DNA of 64,000 nucleotides from an uncultured Victivallales bacterium (GCA_903837355.1 CAILUI010000097.1:18830-82829); one strand, 5' to 3'. Counted from the stretch's first letter, positions 37,487 to 46,689 are shown. The notes: generated from the sequence alone by a model not told the origin. A program made the numbers and translations.

Positions 37487-39247
37487 ATGAGATTGCGGAT
37501 CGCTGAAGGCCAGGAGAGCGGCCGGATCCTCACTCTGAAGCCCGAGGGGTTCGGGATTGGCCGCGGCCACGATAGCGACCTGATGATCAGCGAGGAGGGC
37601 GTCTCGCGGCACCATTGCCGTGTCTGCCAGGCCGGCGGGGCCTGGCTCGTCGAGGACCTCAACAGCACCAATGGGGTCAGCGTCAACGGCCGGCGTGTCG
37701 AGGGCACGCGCCTCCTGGCCGTGGGGGATCGCATCGCCATCGGCAAACACGTCCTGGTCCTCGAGGAGGGCGACGCGAGCGTGACGTCGGAGGTCCTGGC
37801 GGCGCCCGCGCTTGCCGCGGTCCTGGCGGCGCCGGCGATCACCCAGGTCGAACCCGAGCCCGCGGTGACCCCCGCGGGCCGGGCCGAGCCGCTCTGGGAC
37901 GAGGCTGACCTGCCGCTCCGGCGGCGTTTCCCCTGGGTACGTCTGGCTCTGCTGGTGGTGTTGCTCGGAGTCATCGGTACGCTTGCCTTCCTGGTGTTCA
38001 GTCGCGGCGGCAGTCCCGCCGCCCCGGCGACGACCGGGACGGCGGACGCTGGGGCTGAACCTGCGAGCGCCCCGACGGAAGTCAGCGATGCCGAACTGGC
38101 GAAACTCATTGCTGACGAGGAGAAGGCGCCGTCGCCGCGCGCTGACCAGGGGCCGACGCTGACCAGCGCCGCAGCGCAGCCGGCGGCGGTGGCCACTGAC
38201 GACGCTCCCGCGGCGGGCGGCGGGGAGCCCGCACCCGCGGAGGCGGGGCGCGCCGTGGTCTCCGACCTGGTGTTCGTCGCCAGCGACCCGCCCGGTGCGC
38301 TGGTGAGCGTGGATGCCAAAGAACAGGGCGTGACACCACTGCTGGTGCGGGGATTGGAGAAGGGCAGGCACCGCATCGTGCTGAGCCTGGATGGCTACGA
38401 GGAGTTTGACCGTCAGATTCATGTGCCGGACCTGCTGCCGGCGCGGCCCTACGCGTTGCGCGCCAAGGCGGGCACGGTGGGGGTTGTCAGCAGTGCTCCG
38501 GGCACGGCTGTCTGGCGCGGTCCGCAGTTCCTGGGGGTCGCCCCGACCTTGATCCAGGGGCTGCCTCCGGGCGAGTACGACCTGGCTTTCGCCGCCCCCG
38601 GTTGCGAGCCCCTGCGCAAGGCGGTCACCGTCAGTGAGGTGAGCAGCACGCGGGTTGAGGTTGACCCCAAGCCGCTGCTGGGTGCTCTGGAAATCGCGAC
38701 ACAACCGGCGGGCTGCGCGGTCTCCATCGAGGGCGCCCTGAAAGGCGTGACGCAGCCGGCGGGGGACCTGGGCACGGCGTCTGCGCTGCTGCGTTTTGCC
38801 GGCCTGCGCGCGGGCACCTACACCGTCCTGGTCGAGCATCCCGCGGGCGTCAGTCGCAGCGGCAAACTGGCCGTCAAGCCGGGAGAAACCGTCAGCCAGG
38901 CGGTCCGCCTTTGGATACCCGATACACGTGTCGTGTTCAGCGACGGCACCATGAAGACGGGGATGATCGTGGAGCGCAACGAACAGGGCGATATCGTGCT
39001 CGCAGAGACGGCCCGGCAATTGGAGCGCTACCTGAAACCGCAGGTCGCCAACGTGGTCGCGCTGAGCAAGGAGGAGACCGCTGAGATCCTGAAGAAGCAG
39101 GGCGCCATCGTGGCGCCCCGGGGGCCGGACGGGAAGTCTGACGAAAAGGAGAAGGCGGAGGGTAAGGACAAGCCGCGCGACGCCGGCGACCGGCGCGGTG
39201 CGGACGCCAAGGCCGAAGGCGAGGGGACCATCGCCTGGGGCGATTAG
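37487..39247 (+). CDS. FHA-domain membrane protein with PEGA repeats
   Basis: A 586-residue protein. FHA domain about residues 1-90 with GIGRGHDSDLMI, SRHHCRV and LNSTNGVSVNG, which binds phosphothreonine. One transmembrane segment (about 146-168, LALLVVLLGVIGTLAFLVF) follows an Arg-rich stretch, then an Ala/Pro/Glu linker and PEGA-type beta domains (for example VFVASDPPGALVSVD and VVSSAPGTAVWRG). It is a likely inner-membrane protein reading Ser/Thr kinase phosphorylation. The start ATG at 37487 has GGAG 10 nt upstream. It ends with a charged Lys/Asp/Glu tail at TAG 39245-39247, after which the same frame continues open into an OB-fold domain. Confidence 0.85.
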   Translation: MRLRIAEGQESGRILTLKPEGFGIGRGHDSDLMISEEGVSRHHCRVCQAGGAWLVEDLNSTNGVSVNGRRVEGTRLLAVGDRIAIGKHVLVLEEGDASVTSEVLAAPALAAVLAAPAITQVEPEPAVTPAGRAEPLWDEADLPLRRRFPWVRLALLVVLLGVIGTLAFLVFSRGGSPAAPATTGTADAGAEPASAPTEVSDAELAKLIADEEKAPSPRADQGPTLTSAAAQPAAVATDDAPAAGGGEPAPAEAGRAVVSDLVFVASDPPGALVSVDAKEQGVTPLLVRGLEKGRHRIVLSLDGYEEFDRQIHVPDLLPARPYALRAKAGTVGVVSSAPGTAVWRGPQFLGVAPTLIQGLPPGEYDLAFAAPGCEPLRKAVTVSEVSSTRVEVDPKPLLGALEIATQPAGCAVSIEGALKGVTQPAGDLGTASALLRFAGLRAGTYTVLVEHPAGVSRSGKLAVKPGETVSQAVRLWIPDTRVVFSDGTMKTGMIVERNEQGDIVLAETARQLERYLKPQVANVVALSKEETAEILKKQGAIVAPRGPDGKSDEKEKAEGKDKPRDAGDRRGADAKAEGEGTIAWGD

Positions 39248-39628
39248 CCCGCCCTGCCCGCCCGTACGGACCGGCCCGCCGCCGCCGCTGACACCACCGA
39301 CTTCACCATTGACGACCTGGCCAAGCTGCTGCGCGAGCAGTCGAGCACTGAGCTCACCCATCGCTTCAAGGACCGCCGGGTCACGGTGCGCGGCAAAGCC
39401 TCCGGGATCGGCAAGGACAGCACCGACAGCTACATCTCCTTCGGCCGGCGTGTGCGCTGCTATGTCGACCGCGAAGCCTATGGCGACGGTGAGAAGGAGA
39501 GCCTGCGCACGGCGGTGGCCGCGGCCGAGACGCTGTCGGTCACGGGTGGCTCGGCGGGCTTTCGCGGCGATGTGCTGATCCTCAAGGACTGCAAGGCCAA
39601 AGTGGTGGCTGCCGACGAGAAGAAGTGA
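39248..39628 (+). pseudogene. OB-fold (tRNA_anti-like) domain in frame behind a TAG, without its own start
   Basis: About 126 codons stay open in the same frame as the FHA gene, starting right after its TAG. They encode a Pro/Ala linker, a helix (FTIDDLAKLLREQ), then OB-fold strands (RRVTVRGKASGIG, SYISFGRRVRCYV, VLILKDCKAKV) like the tRNA_anti-like OB family of exported proteins. There is no ATG, and the only GTG in frame (39386) falls inside the first strand and would break the fold. So this is either the amber-separated C-terminal domain of the FHA protein (nonsense mutation, sequencing error or readthrough) or a gene with a non-standard start. The type given here is an interpretation. Confidence 0.6.
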
Positions 39629-39685
39629 CCCGGGTGGCGGTCGGGGCCGCGGTAGCGGGGATGCGAGCGGGGAGGTGGGCCTCAC

Positions 39686-41929
39686 GTGCGCCGGCCGGCA
39701 CTACGCCAAGTCTGGGGGGGTTGGCGCATACCCTGTGCGGTGTGTCCCGCCGTACCGACCGCCCTGGTGCTGGCGGCCGGCATTCTGGCCGGGCTGGCCT
39801 GGGCGGGGCCGCCGGGGCAGCGCGGGTGGGCCATCGCCTGGCTGAGCCTCGGCCTCCTCGTCGCCGCGGTCTCGGTGCCGTGGCGGACGTGGCGGCTGGC
39901 CTGTCTGCCCCTGGGTGTCCTCCTCTTGCTCCTGCATGACGCGGCCCCCTGGGATACGCTGGCGCCGCGCCTGCCCAGGCCGGCCTGCCGGATCGCGCTG
40001 CGGGCCGTCGTCTGCGATGCGCAGTGCTACAGCGAGAGTCTCGAACTCCTGCCGCCGAGCCCCGCGGCGGCGGTGTCGGTGCAGAGCGTTCGCCTGCCGG
40101 GCGACGGCGGGTGGTCGGCGGCGCGAGGGCGGGTGTTGGTCCTGCTGCCGGAGACCTGCCGCGTCAGCTACGGCGAGCGCCTCGAGATCGAGGGGGTCGT
40201 GCTGCCGTCCTCACCCGTGCCCTTTACCGGGGCCTTCGATTACCGTGAGTATTTGCTCCAGAATGGGATCCGGCATCTCGTCGAGGCCAGCGCCGTGCGC
40301 CCGACTGGCCTGGCCGGTGGGGTGACCGGAGCGCTGCGTCGGCTCCTGGTCTTCCGGGATGTCATTGCCCAGCGTCTGGTGGCGCACATCCCGTCCGAGG
40401 ACCACGCCGGGATCGTGCTGGCCATGACCTTCGGCTTTCGCCAGACGCTGCGGCCAGAGACCCGGGCTGCCTTCCTGCGCAGCGGCACCATCCACGTGTT
40501 CTCAGTGTCCGGGTTGCACGTCGGCATGGTGGGCATCGTCTTCGGGGCCATCCTGCAACTGCTGGGCGTGCCCTACCGCGGGCGCTATGCGCTGGTGCCG
40601 CTGCTGCTCGGCGCTTATGTTCTGATGACCGGCTCGGCGCCCTCGGCGGTGCGCTCCTGGCTGATGGTCTGCGCCATCTGCTGGGGGCGGGTCCGCTTCC
40701 TGACCCTGTCGCCCCTGAACGGCGTGGCGCTGGCCGCGGTCGCCATCATGCTGTGGAACCCACTGGCTCTGTTGCAGGCCGGCTTCCGGTACTCCTTCAC
40801 CACCGTTTCGGCGCTGGTGCTGGGCTGGCCGCTGCTGGCGGCGCTGGTCCGCGATCTGCGCGAGCGCGACGACTGGCTGCCGCGACTGCTGCGACCCCGG
40901 TTTCAGGCGCGCGCCGTAACCACCACCGTGCAGACGCTTGGGGCCAGCCTGGTCGCCTGGTTCGGCGGCGCGGGGTTGATGCTGTACCTCAGCGCCATGG
41001 TCGTGCCTGCCGCGCTGCCGGTGAACGTGCTGCTGATTCCCCTGGCGTATGTCCTGCTGGTGCTGGCGATCCCCAAGATGCTGCTGGCTTGCCTGCCGCT
41101 GGTGCTGCCGGATGTTATCGCCGGGAAGATCATGAGCGCGCTGGTCGAGGCGATCCAGGCCTTGGCGGGCGCCGGCAGCGCTCCGGGCGGCAGTTGGGCT
41201 GTGCCGACGCCTTCCTGCACCTTGGTGGTGGCCTACTACGTGGCTCTCTTTGCGGCCCTGGCGTCGCCCCTGCCAGCGCGCCTGCGCGGGGTCGCCGCCA
41301 CGGTTGCCGTCGCCCTGCTCGCCGCCGCCACCTGGATCCCCTGGCAGCCGCCGCGCCTGGCCCTGATCTGGGGCGGCGACGGTGACGTCCCCGTGGTCGC
41401 CCTCGAACGTCGTGACGGCTTGCCGCCGATCATCCTGCACAGCGGTACCCTGGAGGCGCAGCGCACTCTGACGAACTGGCTGCAGCGCCGTGGCCATCGC
41501 CGCGTGGACGCTCTCGTCTACGGCTGGGACTTCCGGCGTACGGCTGAACGGGCCGCCACCGCCGTGCGTTTGCTGCAGGCCGATACCCTGATCATCCCCG
41601 CGGCGCCGCGCCCCGGCAGTCCGCTGCTGCAGGCGGTCGGCGAGCAGCAGGCCCGTGGGGGCAGGGTCCGCTTCCTGGCCGAGACCGCGGCGGCCGACGG
41701 GACGAGTGCCGCCACCTGGCCCGGCGGTGAGATCAGCGCCCGCGCTGACGGGGACGTCCGGCACCTGCGCCTCGTCACCCGGGGGGTCGGCACCGCGCAG
41801 ACCCTCGACATCCGCCGTGACCCCTCCGGACGGCACCGCCTGACCCTCAGCCAGGGCCCCGGCACGGCGACGGTTACCGAGGTCATTCCCACCTTCCAGC
41901 GTCGCCTCATCGAGATCATACCGAAGTAG
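39686..41929 (+). CDS. comEC: ComEC/Rec2-like DNA uptake membrane protein with degenerate beta-lactamase domain
   Basis: A 747-residue polytopic membrane protein. The N-terminal OB/DUF4131-like domain carries FTGAFDYREYLLQNGI, and the competence domain carries IHVFSVSGLHVGMVG and SAVRSWLMV, the classic ComEC signatures. ComEC translocates single-stranded DNA across the inner membrane in transformation. The C-terminal metallo-beta-lactamase-like region still has RRGHRRVDALVYGWD, but the metal motif THxDxDH is replaced, so nuclease function is likely lost. The start is a GTG at 39686 with GGAGGTG 8 nt upstream. No other competence genes are in the window. Confidence 0.88.
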   Translation: MRRPALRQVWGGWRIPCAVCPAVPTALVLAAGILAGLAWAGPPGQRGWAIAWLSLGLLVAAVSVPWRTWRLACLPLGVLLLLLHDAAPWDTLAPRLPRPACRIALRAVVCDAQCYSESLELLPPSPAAAVSVQSVRLPGDGGWSAARGRVLVLLPETCRVSYGERLEIEGVVLPSSPVPFTGAFDYREYLLQNGIRHLVEASAVRPTGLAGGVTGALRRLLVFRDVIAQRLVAHIPSEDHAGIVLAMTFGFRQTLRPETRAAFLRSGTIHVFSVSGLHVGMVGIVFGAILQLLGVPYRGRYALVPLLLGAYVLMTGSAPSAVRSWLMVCAICWGRVRFLTLSPLNGVALAAVAIMLWNPLALLQAGFRYSFTTVSALVLGWPLLAALVRDLRERDDWLPRLLRPRFQARAVTTTVQTLGASLVAWFGGAGLMLYLSAMVVPAALPVNVLLIPLAYVLLVLAIPKMLLACLPLVLPDVIAGKIMSALVEAIQALAGAGSAPGGSWAVPTPSCTLVVAYYVALFAALASPLPARLRGVAATVAVALLAAATWIPWQPPRLALIWGGDGDVPVVALERRDGLPPIILHSGTLEAQRTLTNWLQRRGHRRVDALVYGWDFRRTAERAATAVRLLQADTLIIPAAPRPGSPLLQAVGEQQARGGRVRFLAETAAADGTSAATWPGGEISARADGDVRHLRLVTRGVGTAQTLDIRRDPSGRHRLTLSQGPGTATVTEVIPTFQRRLIEIIPK

Positions 41930-41936
41930 GAGACTG

Positions 41937-43889
41937 ATGATGCCGCCGAGACCGTTTCCGCGCCGGGCGATCCACCTCGATTTCCACACCATGCCCGGCA
42001 TCTATGACGTCGGGCGCGATTTCGACGGCGAGGTCTTCGCCCGCACCCTCGCCGCCGCGCACGTTGACTACATCACTGTCTTTGCACGCTGCAACCTCGG
42101 CTTTGCCTACTATCCGACCCGGGTCGGAGTCATGCATCCGGGGCTGAAATTCGACCTGCTCGGGGGGATCATCGGCGCCTGTCATCGGCACGACATCCGC
42201 GTGGCCACGTACCTCAGCGCGGGACTCGATCACGAGCAGGCGCTGCGCCATCGGGAATGGTGCAAGGTCAACAAGCTGGGCCAGGTCTACGAGTTCGATA
42301 AGATGGGTAACTTCTTCCGCAACATGTGCTTCAACTCTGGCTATCGGGCACATCTGCTGGCCGAGGTCGAGGAGGTGCTCCGGGGTTACCCGGTCGACGG
42401 CATCTTCCTCGACTCGATCTGCGACTACTATCCGTGCTACGGCAGCGAGTGCGTCGAAGGTATGGCCCAGGCGGGTCTGGAGGTCAGCGACGACGCGGCG
42501 GTCGCGGCCTTCCAGAAGCAGACCAACGAGTCCTTCCGAGCCGACGTGGAGGATCTGGTAACGTCCCTCGGTGTGGGCCACATCTACCGCTACTACAATG
42601 CCCTTCCTTACCGCTCCGAACCCACGCACATCGAACTGGAGATTCTGCCCACAGGCGGCTGGGGGTACGACTTCATGCCGGCCGCCATCCGTTACGCGCG
42701 CACCCTCGGCAAGCCCTACTTCACCATGACTGGCCGCTTCCACCGCAGTTGGGGTGACTTCGGGGGCATCCGCACCGAGCCCGGCATCCTCTTCGACCTC
42801 TACAACTCGGTCGCCAATGGCGGCACCGTCAGCATCGGCGACCACATGCATCCGCGCGGCGTGCTCGACCCCGCCGTCTACCGTCTCATCGGCAGTGCCT
42901 ACAGCAAGATCCGGCAACTGGAGCCGTGGACCGACGGCGCCCGTCCGGTCACCGACATCGCCGTCTACTGCGCTACCCCGTACCGCGGCGGCAACATCAT
43001 GGGCGCAGCGCGGTTACTCATGGAACTCAAGTACCAGTTCGATGTCGTCGACGAGCACAGCGACCTGGCCGGCTACCGCTTGCTGGTGCTGCCCGATGAG
43101 GTGACCGTTGACGCCCCCCTCAGAGCCAAACTCAAACGCCACCTGCGCGGCGGCGGCAGCATCCTGAGTTCCGCGCGCTCCGGCCTCGGTCCGTCCGGCA
43201 AGACCTTCGCCTGCAAAGAGTACGGGTTCGCCTTCGCCGGCGATGACCCGCACCACTACAGCTTCTACCAGGCCGGGCCCGCGGTCGCCAGGGACATGCC
43301 CGAGATGCTGACCACCATCTACAGCCACGGCACGATCCTCACCCCCGGCCCCCAGGCGACTGTCCTGGCGCAGCTTCACAAACCCTACTTCAACTGGAAG
43401 TCGTGGGACTGGCGTCACGAGAACTTCTACATCCCGCCCGAGGCCGCCGCCGGCCACCCGGCCGTGCTCCAGTCCGGCCCCGTCATTCACTTCAGCTTCC
43501 CCGTCTTCTCGGAGTATTACGAGTTCGCCGTCGTGGCGCATAAGACGCTGGTGCGGAACTGCCTCGAACGGCTCTTGCCGGACCCCACGCTACGGGTGCA
43601 TGGCCTGCCGTCCTTCGGCCAGGCCAGCGTCACCCGGACCCGCCGGCAGACCCTTGTGCACCTGCTCACCTACCTGCCCGAGACGCGCGGCAAGCAGATG
43701 CAGGTGATCGAGGAGCCCATCCACGTCCCCGCGGTCGAGTTGAGCGTGCGCGCTGACGGCCGCACCATCACCGCCGCGTACCGCGCCCCCGAGCGCACCC
43801 CGCTCGACGTCCGCCTGGACGACGGCTATGTCCACTGTGCCGCCGGCGCCGTCGACGGCTACGCGCTGGTGGTCTTTGAGCACGACTGA
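41937..43889 (+). CDS. GHL6-like hypothetical glycoside hydrolase (cytoplasmic)
   Basis: A 650-residue protein without signal peptide. The N-terminal two thirds form a TIM barrel of the hypothetical glycosyl hydrolase 6 type (AIHLDFHTMPGI, VDYITVFARCNLGFAYYP, VDGIFLDSICDYYPC with a candidate catalytic Asp, EILPTGGWGYDF). Next comes a beta-galactosidase-trimerisation-like, flavodoxin-fold domain (AARLLMELKYQFDVVDE, YRLLVLPDEV). A beta-rich C-terminus follows. Related proteins are grouped with alpha-L-fucosidases. The start ATG at 41937 (or 41940) has AGGAG just upstream, 8 nt after the comEC stop. Substrate not known. Confidence 0.75.
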   Translation: MMPPRPFPRRAIHLDFHTMPGIYDVGRDFDGEVFARTLAAAHVDYITVFARCNLGFAYYPTRVGVMHPGLKFDLLGGIIGACHRHDIRVATYLSAGLDHEQALRHREWCKVNKLGQVYEFDKMGNFFRNMCFNSGYRAHLLAEVEEVLRGYPVDGIFLDSICDYYPCYGSECVEGMAQAGLEVSDDAAVAAFQKQTNESFRADVEDLVTSLGVGHIYRYYNALPYRSEPTHIELEILPTGGWGYDFMPAAIRYARTLGKPYFTMTGRFHRSWGDFGGIRTEPGILFDLYNSVANGGTVSIGDHMHPRGVLDPAVYRLIGSAYSKIRQLEPWTDGARPVTDIAVYCATPYRGGNIMGAARLLMELKYQFDVVDEHSDLAGYRLLVLPDEVTVDAPLRAKLKRHLRGGGSILSSARSGLGPSGKTFACKEYGFAFAGDDPHHYSFYQAGPAVARDMPEMLTTIYSHGTILTPGPQATVLAQLHKPYFNWKSWDWRHENFYIPPEAAAGHPAVLQSGPVIHFSFPVFSEYYEFAVVAHKTLVRNCLERLLPDPTLRVHGLPSFGQASVTRTRRQTLVHLLTYLPETRGKQMQVIEEPIHVPAVELSVRADGRTITAAYRAPERTPLDVRLDDGYVHCAAGAVDGYALVVFEHD

Positions 43890-43975
43890 CCGGGTCCCTT
43901 CCCAAACTTGATTTGAGGCCCCCGTCGGCCATATTGCCAAACCACCCTCCGCGGCCTGCGGCCGCAGCCAGCAGA

Positions 43976-44052
43976 GGGCCCGTAGCTCAGTTGGTTAGAG
44001 CAGACGACTCATAATCGTCGGGTCGCTGGTTCGAGCCCAGCCGGGCCCACCA
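43976..44052 (+). tRNA. tRNA with CAU anticodon (Met elongator or Ile2)
   Basis: A complete cloverleaf: acceptor GGGCCCG/CGGGCCC, D-arm GCTC/GAGC, anticodon stem GACGA/TCGTC with loop CTCATAA (anticodon CAT), T-arm GCTGG/CCAGC around TTCGAGC, and an encoded CCA end. The loop is shared by elongator Met and lysidine-modified Ile2 tRNAs. The T-arm and GGTCGCTGG context resemble Ile2, but sequence alone does not decide. Repeats and palindromes follow directly, as is common where elements integrate at tRNA genes. Confidence 0.95.
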
Positions 44053-44058
44053 TCTTAA

Positions 44059-44092
44059 ACCACTACATTGCAAGCATTTGCAGCGTAGTGGT
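44059..44092. repeat. 34-nt palindrome just after the tRNA
   Basis: Nested inverted repeats: ACCACTAC (44059) facing GTAGTGGT (44085), and inside them TGCAA/TTGCA around GCAT. There is no T-run after it, so it is not a typical Rho-independent terminator; a recombination-site remnant is possible. Confidence 0.7.
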
Positions 44093-44160
44093 TCCGTCGT
44101 CAGGAAACGCCAGCCCCTGGCGAAAACTGGGCATTTTAGGCGAAATAACAGCCTTGAAAC

Positions 44161-44308
44161 GTCACTTTGGCGTCACTTTGCCTCTGAGGCTAAACGGGTG
44201 ACGGGGGCAGTAGGCGGGCGGGGGCAGGGGGGGCAATTCCGCAAGGTTGCGGATTTGACCTTGCGCCAGATGGCGTAAGGTGGCGGGCGTCACTTTGGCG
44301 TCACTTTG
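44161..44308. repeat. 20-nt direct repeat downstream of the tRNA (two copies)
   Basis: GTCACTTTGGCGTCACTTTG occurs at 44161-44180 and again at 44289-44308; each copy itself is a doubled GTCACTTTG. The surrounding 44053-44842 holds no supportable gene and is less GC-rich than the genes around it in places. Confidence 0.75.
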
Positions 44309-44842
44309 GCCCCCGGCCAGGGGGGCGCTACGTCTGACCCTACGTCCGCGGGTGGCCCCTTTTGCGCATTATAGGGTTGCCCTATTGGTACCAATAGTGG
44401 CGCCACAGCATGCAATCCGTAGCTAAAGCGTCTGCCTGGCAGGCAGCAGGCCAGTACTCTCGCTGCCCGAACTGGCACCAATCCACGGCGGTACCGGTGT
44501 TCGTCCCCACGCCCCGCCAGCGCCCGCCTTTCACGTCCGCCGTCGCCGGTCAGTTCTTTGCCCGGTCGCGGCAGATACCCGCCCAGGATCGCCTCCTACG
44601 CGGTCGCCATCTGCGTCCGCCCCGGCGCCCCTAACCCGCATATCTGGTTCACCTGGATATGCGCCGCGTCGTAGAACACCGGAAATGCCGAGCAATTGCG
44701 AACGCCGGCCCTCGCCTCGCCCCTGCCCCTCCAGCCTCGCGGTGGTCTTGACATCCCACCGGTCTGCACCCACTGTAGTGTCCTAACGGGGGTGTTTTCC
44801 GGCAAATGGGAGCCGGGGTAGAATAAGAAGTCGGCATGACCC

Positions 44843-45028
44843 ATGAGCCACTGCGCCTACATCTACACACCGAAACTCTCCGAGTCCTCCGTTCGGTCAC
44901 TTGTAGCCGGGCTGGCACATGGCGGCGTGGCCATCACGCACCTTGGAAAGAGTGACCCACCGAAGAAATGGTCCGGTGATGAGGAATCGGCGGTGCATGA
45001 GATCCTGACGTCGCAGTTATTGGGCTAA
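44843..45028 (+). CDS. Small ORF, possible cassette gene or truncated gene
   Basis: Sixty-one codons from the ATG at 44843: MSHCAYIYTPKL.., then LAHGGVAITHLGKSDPPKK and a short end. The composition reads like genuine protein rather than GC-shadow frame, but I do not recognise a family and the ORF is short, so it may be the 5' part of a broken gene. There is no strong ribosome site. An attC-like site begins 83 nt after its stop, so it could be an integron cassette gene. Its codon use is less GC-biased than its neighbours, which fits foreign origin. Confidence 0.4.
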   Translation: MSHCAYIYTPKLSESSVRSLVAGLAHGGVAITHLGKSDPPKKWSGDEESAVHEILTSQLLG

Positions 45029-45111
45029 TGGGCGGAGGCAAGACCCAGGCGTGGGAGGTCGTTTCCTTGGCTCAGCATTGTCCCGCAACACTTCGGAGGC
45101 AGTTCACCAAT

Positions 45112-45238
45112 GCCGAACAAGGCGCCTGCACCTAACCGCCGCCATCGCTTTCCGCTCGGCACTCTCCGCGAGTTCGCGTATCTTTTCTGCGCTCCACCTG
45201 CCTCCCCGGCGGCGGTAGGTGAGGCGCAGCGTTGCGGC
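45112..45238 (+). other. attC-like integron recombination site
   Basis: The left arm (45112-45143, starting GCCGAACAAGGCGCCTGCACC) and the right arm (45208-45238, ending GCGCAGCGTTGCGGC) are imperfect inverted repeats: GCCG, AAC, GCGCCT, CACCTA and CCGCCGCC pair, with single unpaired bases between the blocks. This arrangement (R and L boxes, unequal spacer, extra-helical bases, variable 64-nt middle) is that of an attC site. GTTGCGG would be the crossover box. No integron integrase gene is in the window. Confidence 0.6.
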
Positions 45239-45499
45239 AGCGGTTCCAACGGCGCGGTTCTGGGCGATGGTGGGCGAGGTCTCGCAACGGTTTCCTAGAC
45301 CGACGTAGGGGGGGCCAAGGCTGGAACCGCGTCACGTGTCCGGGGCCTCGCAGGTCTGTCAGGCACAATGCAGACCGTCGGCGGCTGGCACTACGCTGGC
45401 ACAACCGTCCTTGCCCCGGCGGAAGCGGGGTGGACTGAAGCTGGAGGGGAAGTGCAGCCGTCTGTTCGCCACCCACCGTTGGTCAGGCGGAGCGAGGCG

Positions 45500-46575
45500 T
45501 TACGCCCCTCGCGCCGGGGTCGTTTCGCCGTTTCCGTCCAGCACTTCGCGGACCTTGTGAGCCAGGTCGTTGCGCGAGAATGGCTTGGCCATGAACATCA
45601 CGCCCGCTTCGAGCGCGCCGCGCTGCGTGATGATGTCGGCCGTGTAGCCCGAGATGAAGAGGCACTTCATCCCCGCGTGTACTGCCGCCAGTCGCTCTGC
45701 CAGGTCCGGCCCGTCCATGCCCGGCATGATGACATCGCTGATCAGTAGCTGGATCGGGCCTGGGTGCGCGGAGGCCAGGCGCAGGGCCTCGTCAGGCGTT
45801 CCTGCCACCAACACCGTGTAGCCCAAGGCCTCGAGGAACAGGCGTGCCGTGACCCGGACGGACTTCTCGTCCTCGGCCACTAAGACCGTCTCCGTGCCAC
45901 GGGGCGGTCGCGCCGAGGGTGCAACCGCCGGTGCGGGCTCAGCCGCCAAGGCTGCCCGGGGCAGGTAGATGCAGAACGTCGTCCCCTCACCTATCTGACT
46001 CGTGACGGTGATGCGGCCATGGTTCTGCTCAACGATACCGTGCACCGTCGCCAAGCCCAGGCCGGTTCCCTGCCTTATCTCTTTGGTCGTGAAGAACGGC
46101 TCGAAGATGTGCGCAAGGACCTCTGACGTCATGCCGCAACCGCTGTCACTGACCGCCAGCATGACGTACTCCCCGGAAGTCGTGCCCGCAGGCTCGCTTC
46201 CGTGGGTACTGTCAAGGGTGCTGTTTGCCGTGCTGATGGTCACCTTGCCGACTCCAGCGATGGCGTCACGGGCGTTGACGCCGAGATTCACCAGCAGTTG
46301 GCCGAGTTGGCTGGGATCCATCTTGACCGGCCACAAGTCCTTGCCTGACATCCAGGTCAGGCCAATGTCCTCGCCCAGCAGCCGGCGCAGCATCTTGAGC
46401 ATGCCCGCCAGCGCCTCGTTCAGGTCGAGCACCGCGGGCGCAATGACCTGCTTGCGGGCGAAGGCGAGGAGCTGCTTGATGATCGCCGCCGAGCGTTGGG
46501 CGTCACTGGTGACCTCGTTCAGATAGGCGCGCGCGGGGTGTTCCGGCGGCAGTATGTCCCGGCAGAGTTCATCCT
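45500..46575 (-). pseudogene. Hybrid histidine kinase fragment, 5' end lost
   Basis: The frame encodes the second HisKA helix (PEHPARAYLNEVTSDAQRSA and LLAFARKQ), a complete HATPase domain (LVNLGVNARDAI, VSDSGCGM, FEPFFTTKE, GTGLGLATVHGIV) and a receiver domain with the phospho-Asp in LLISDVIMPGMDG and the Lys in FMAKPFS. Homology stops near 46575; the sensor part and the phospho-acceptor His box are missing and no start codon fits. The upstream side of the break carries REP-like hairpins and the transposase gene, so disruption by that element is likely. The frame itself stays open to 46945 by GC bias. Non-functional as a kinase, though the receiver could survive. Confidence 0.8.
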
Positions 46576-46689
46576 CCGCGATATCGTCTGTGTTGGGGAA
46601 GCGTGTTGTCGCACTCCACTCTCCCGGAAAGCGGTGCTGCAGGGCTTGTTGAGGGGGCGGGTGCGCTGTAGCGTGGGGTAGGCTGGCTT

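Noticed and set aside
44059..44092. Rho-independent terminator of the tRNA gene
   Set aside because: The stem is good but there is no T-run after it on either strand.
44531..44918. Overlapping minus-strand ORFs in the post-tRNA gap
   Set aside because: Short, mutually overlapping, without ribosome sites or recognisable domains; no single one is better than the others.
45110..45298. Small plus-strand ORF starting ATGCCGAACAAGGCG
   Set aside because: It runs through both arms of the attC-like structure and reads as the chance frame typical of such sites, so I did not call it a gene.
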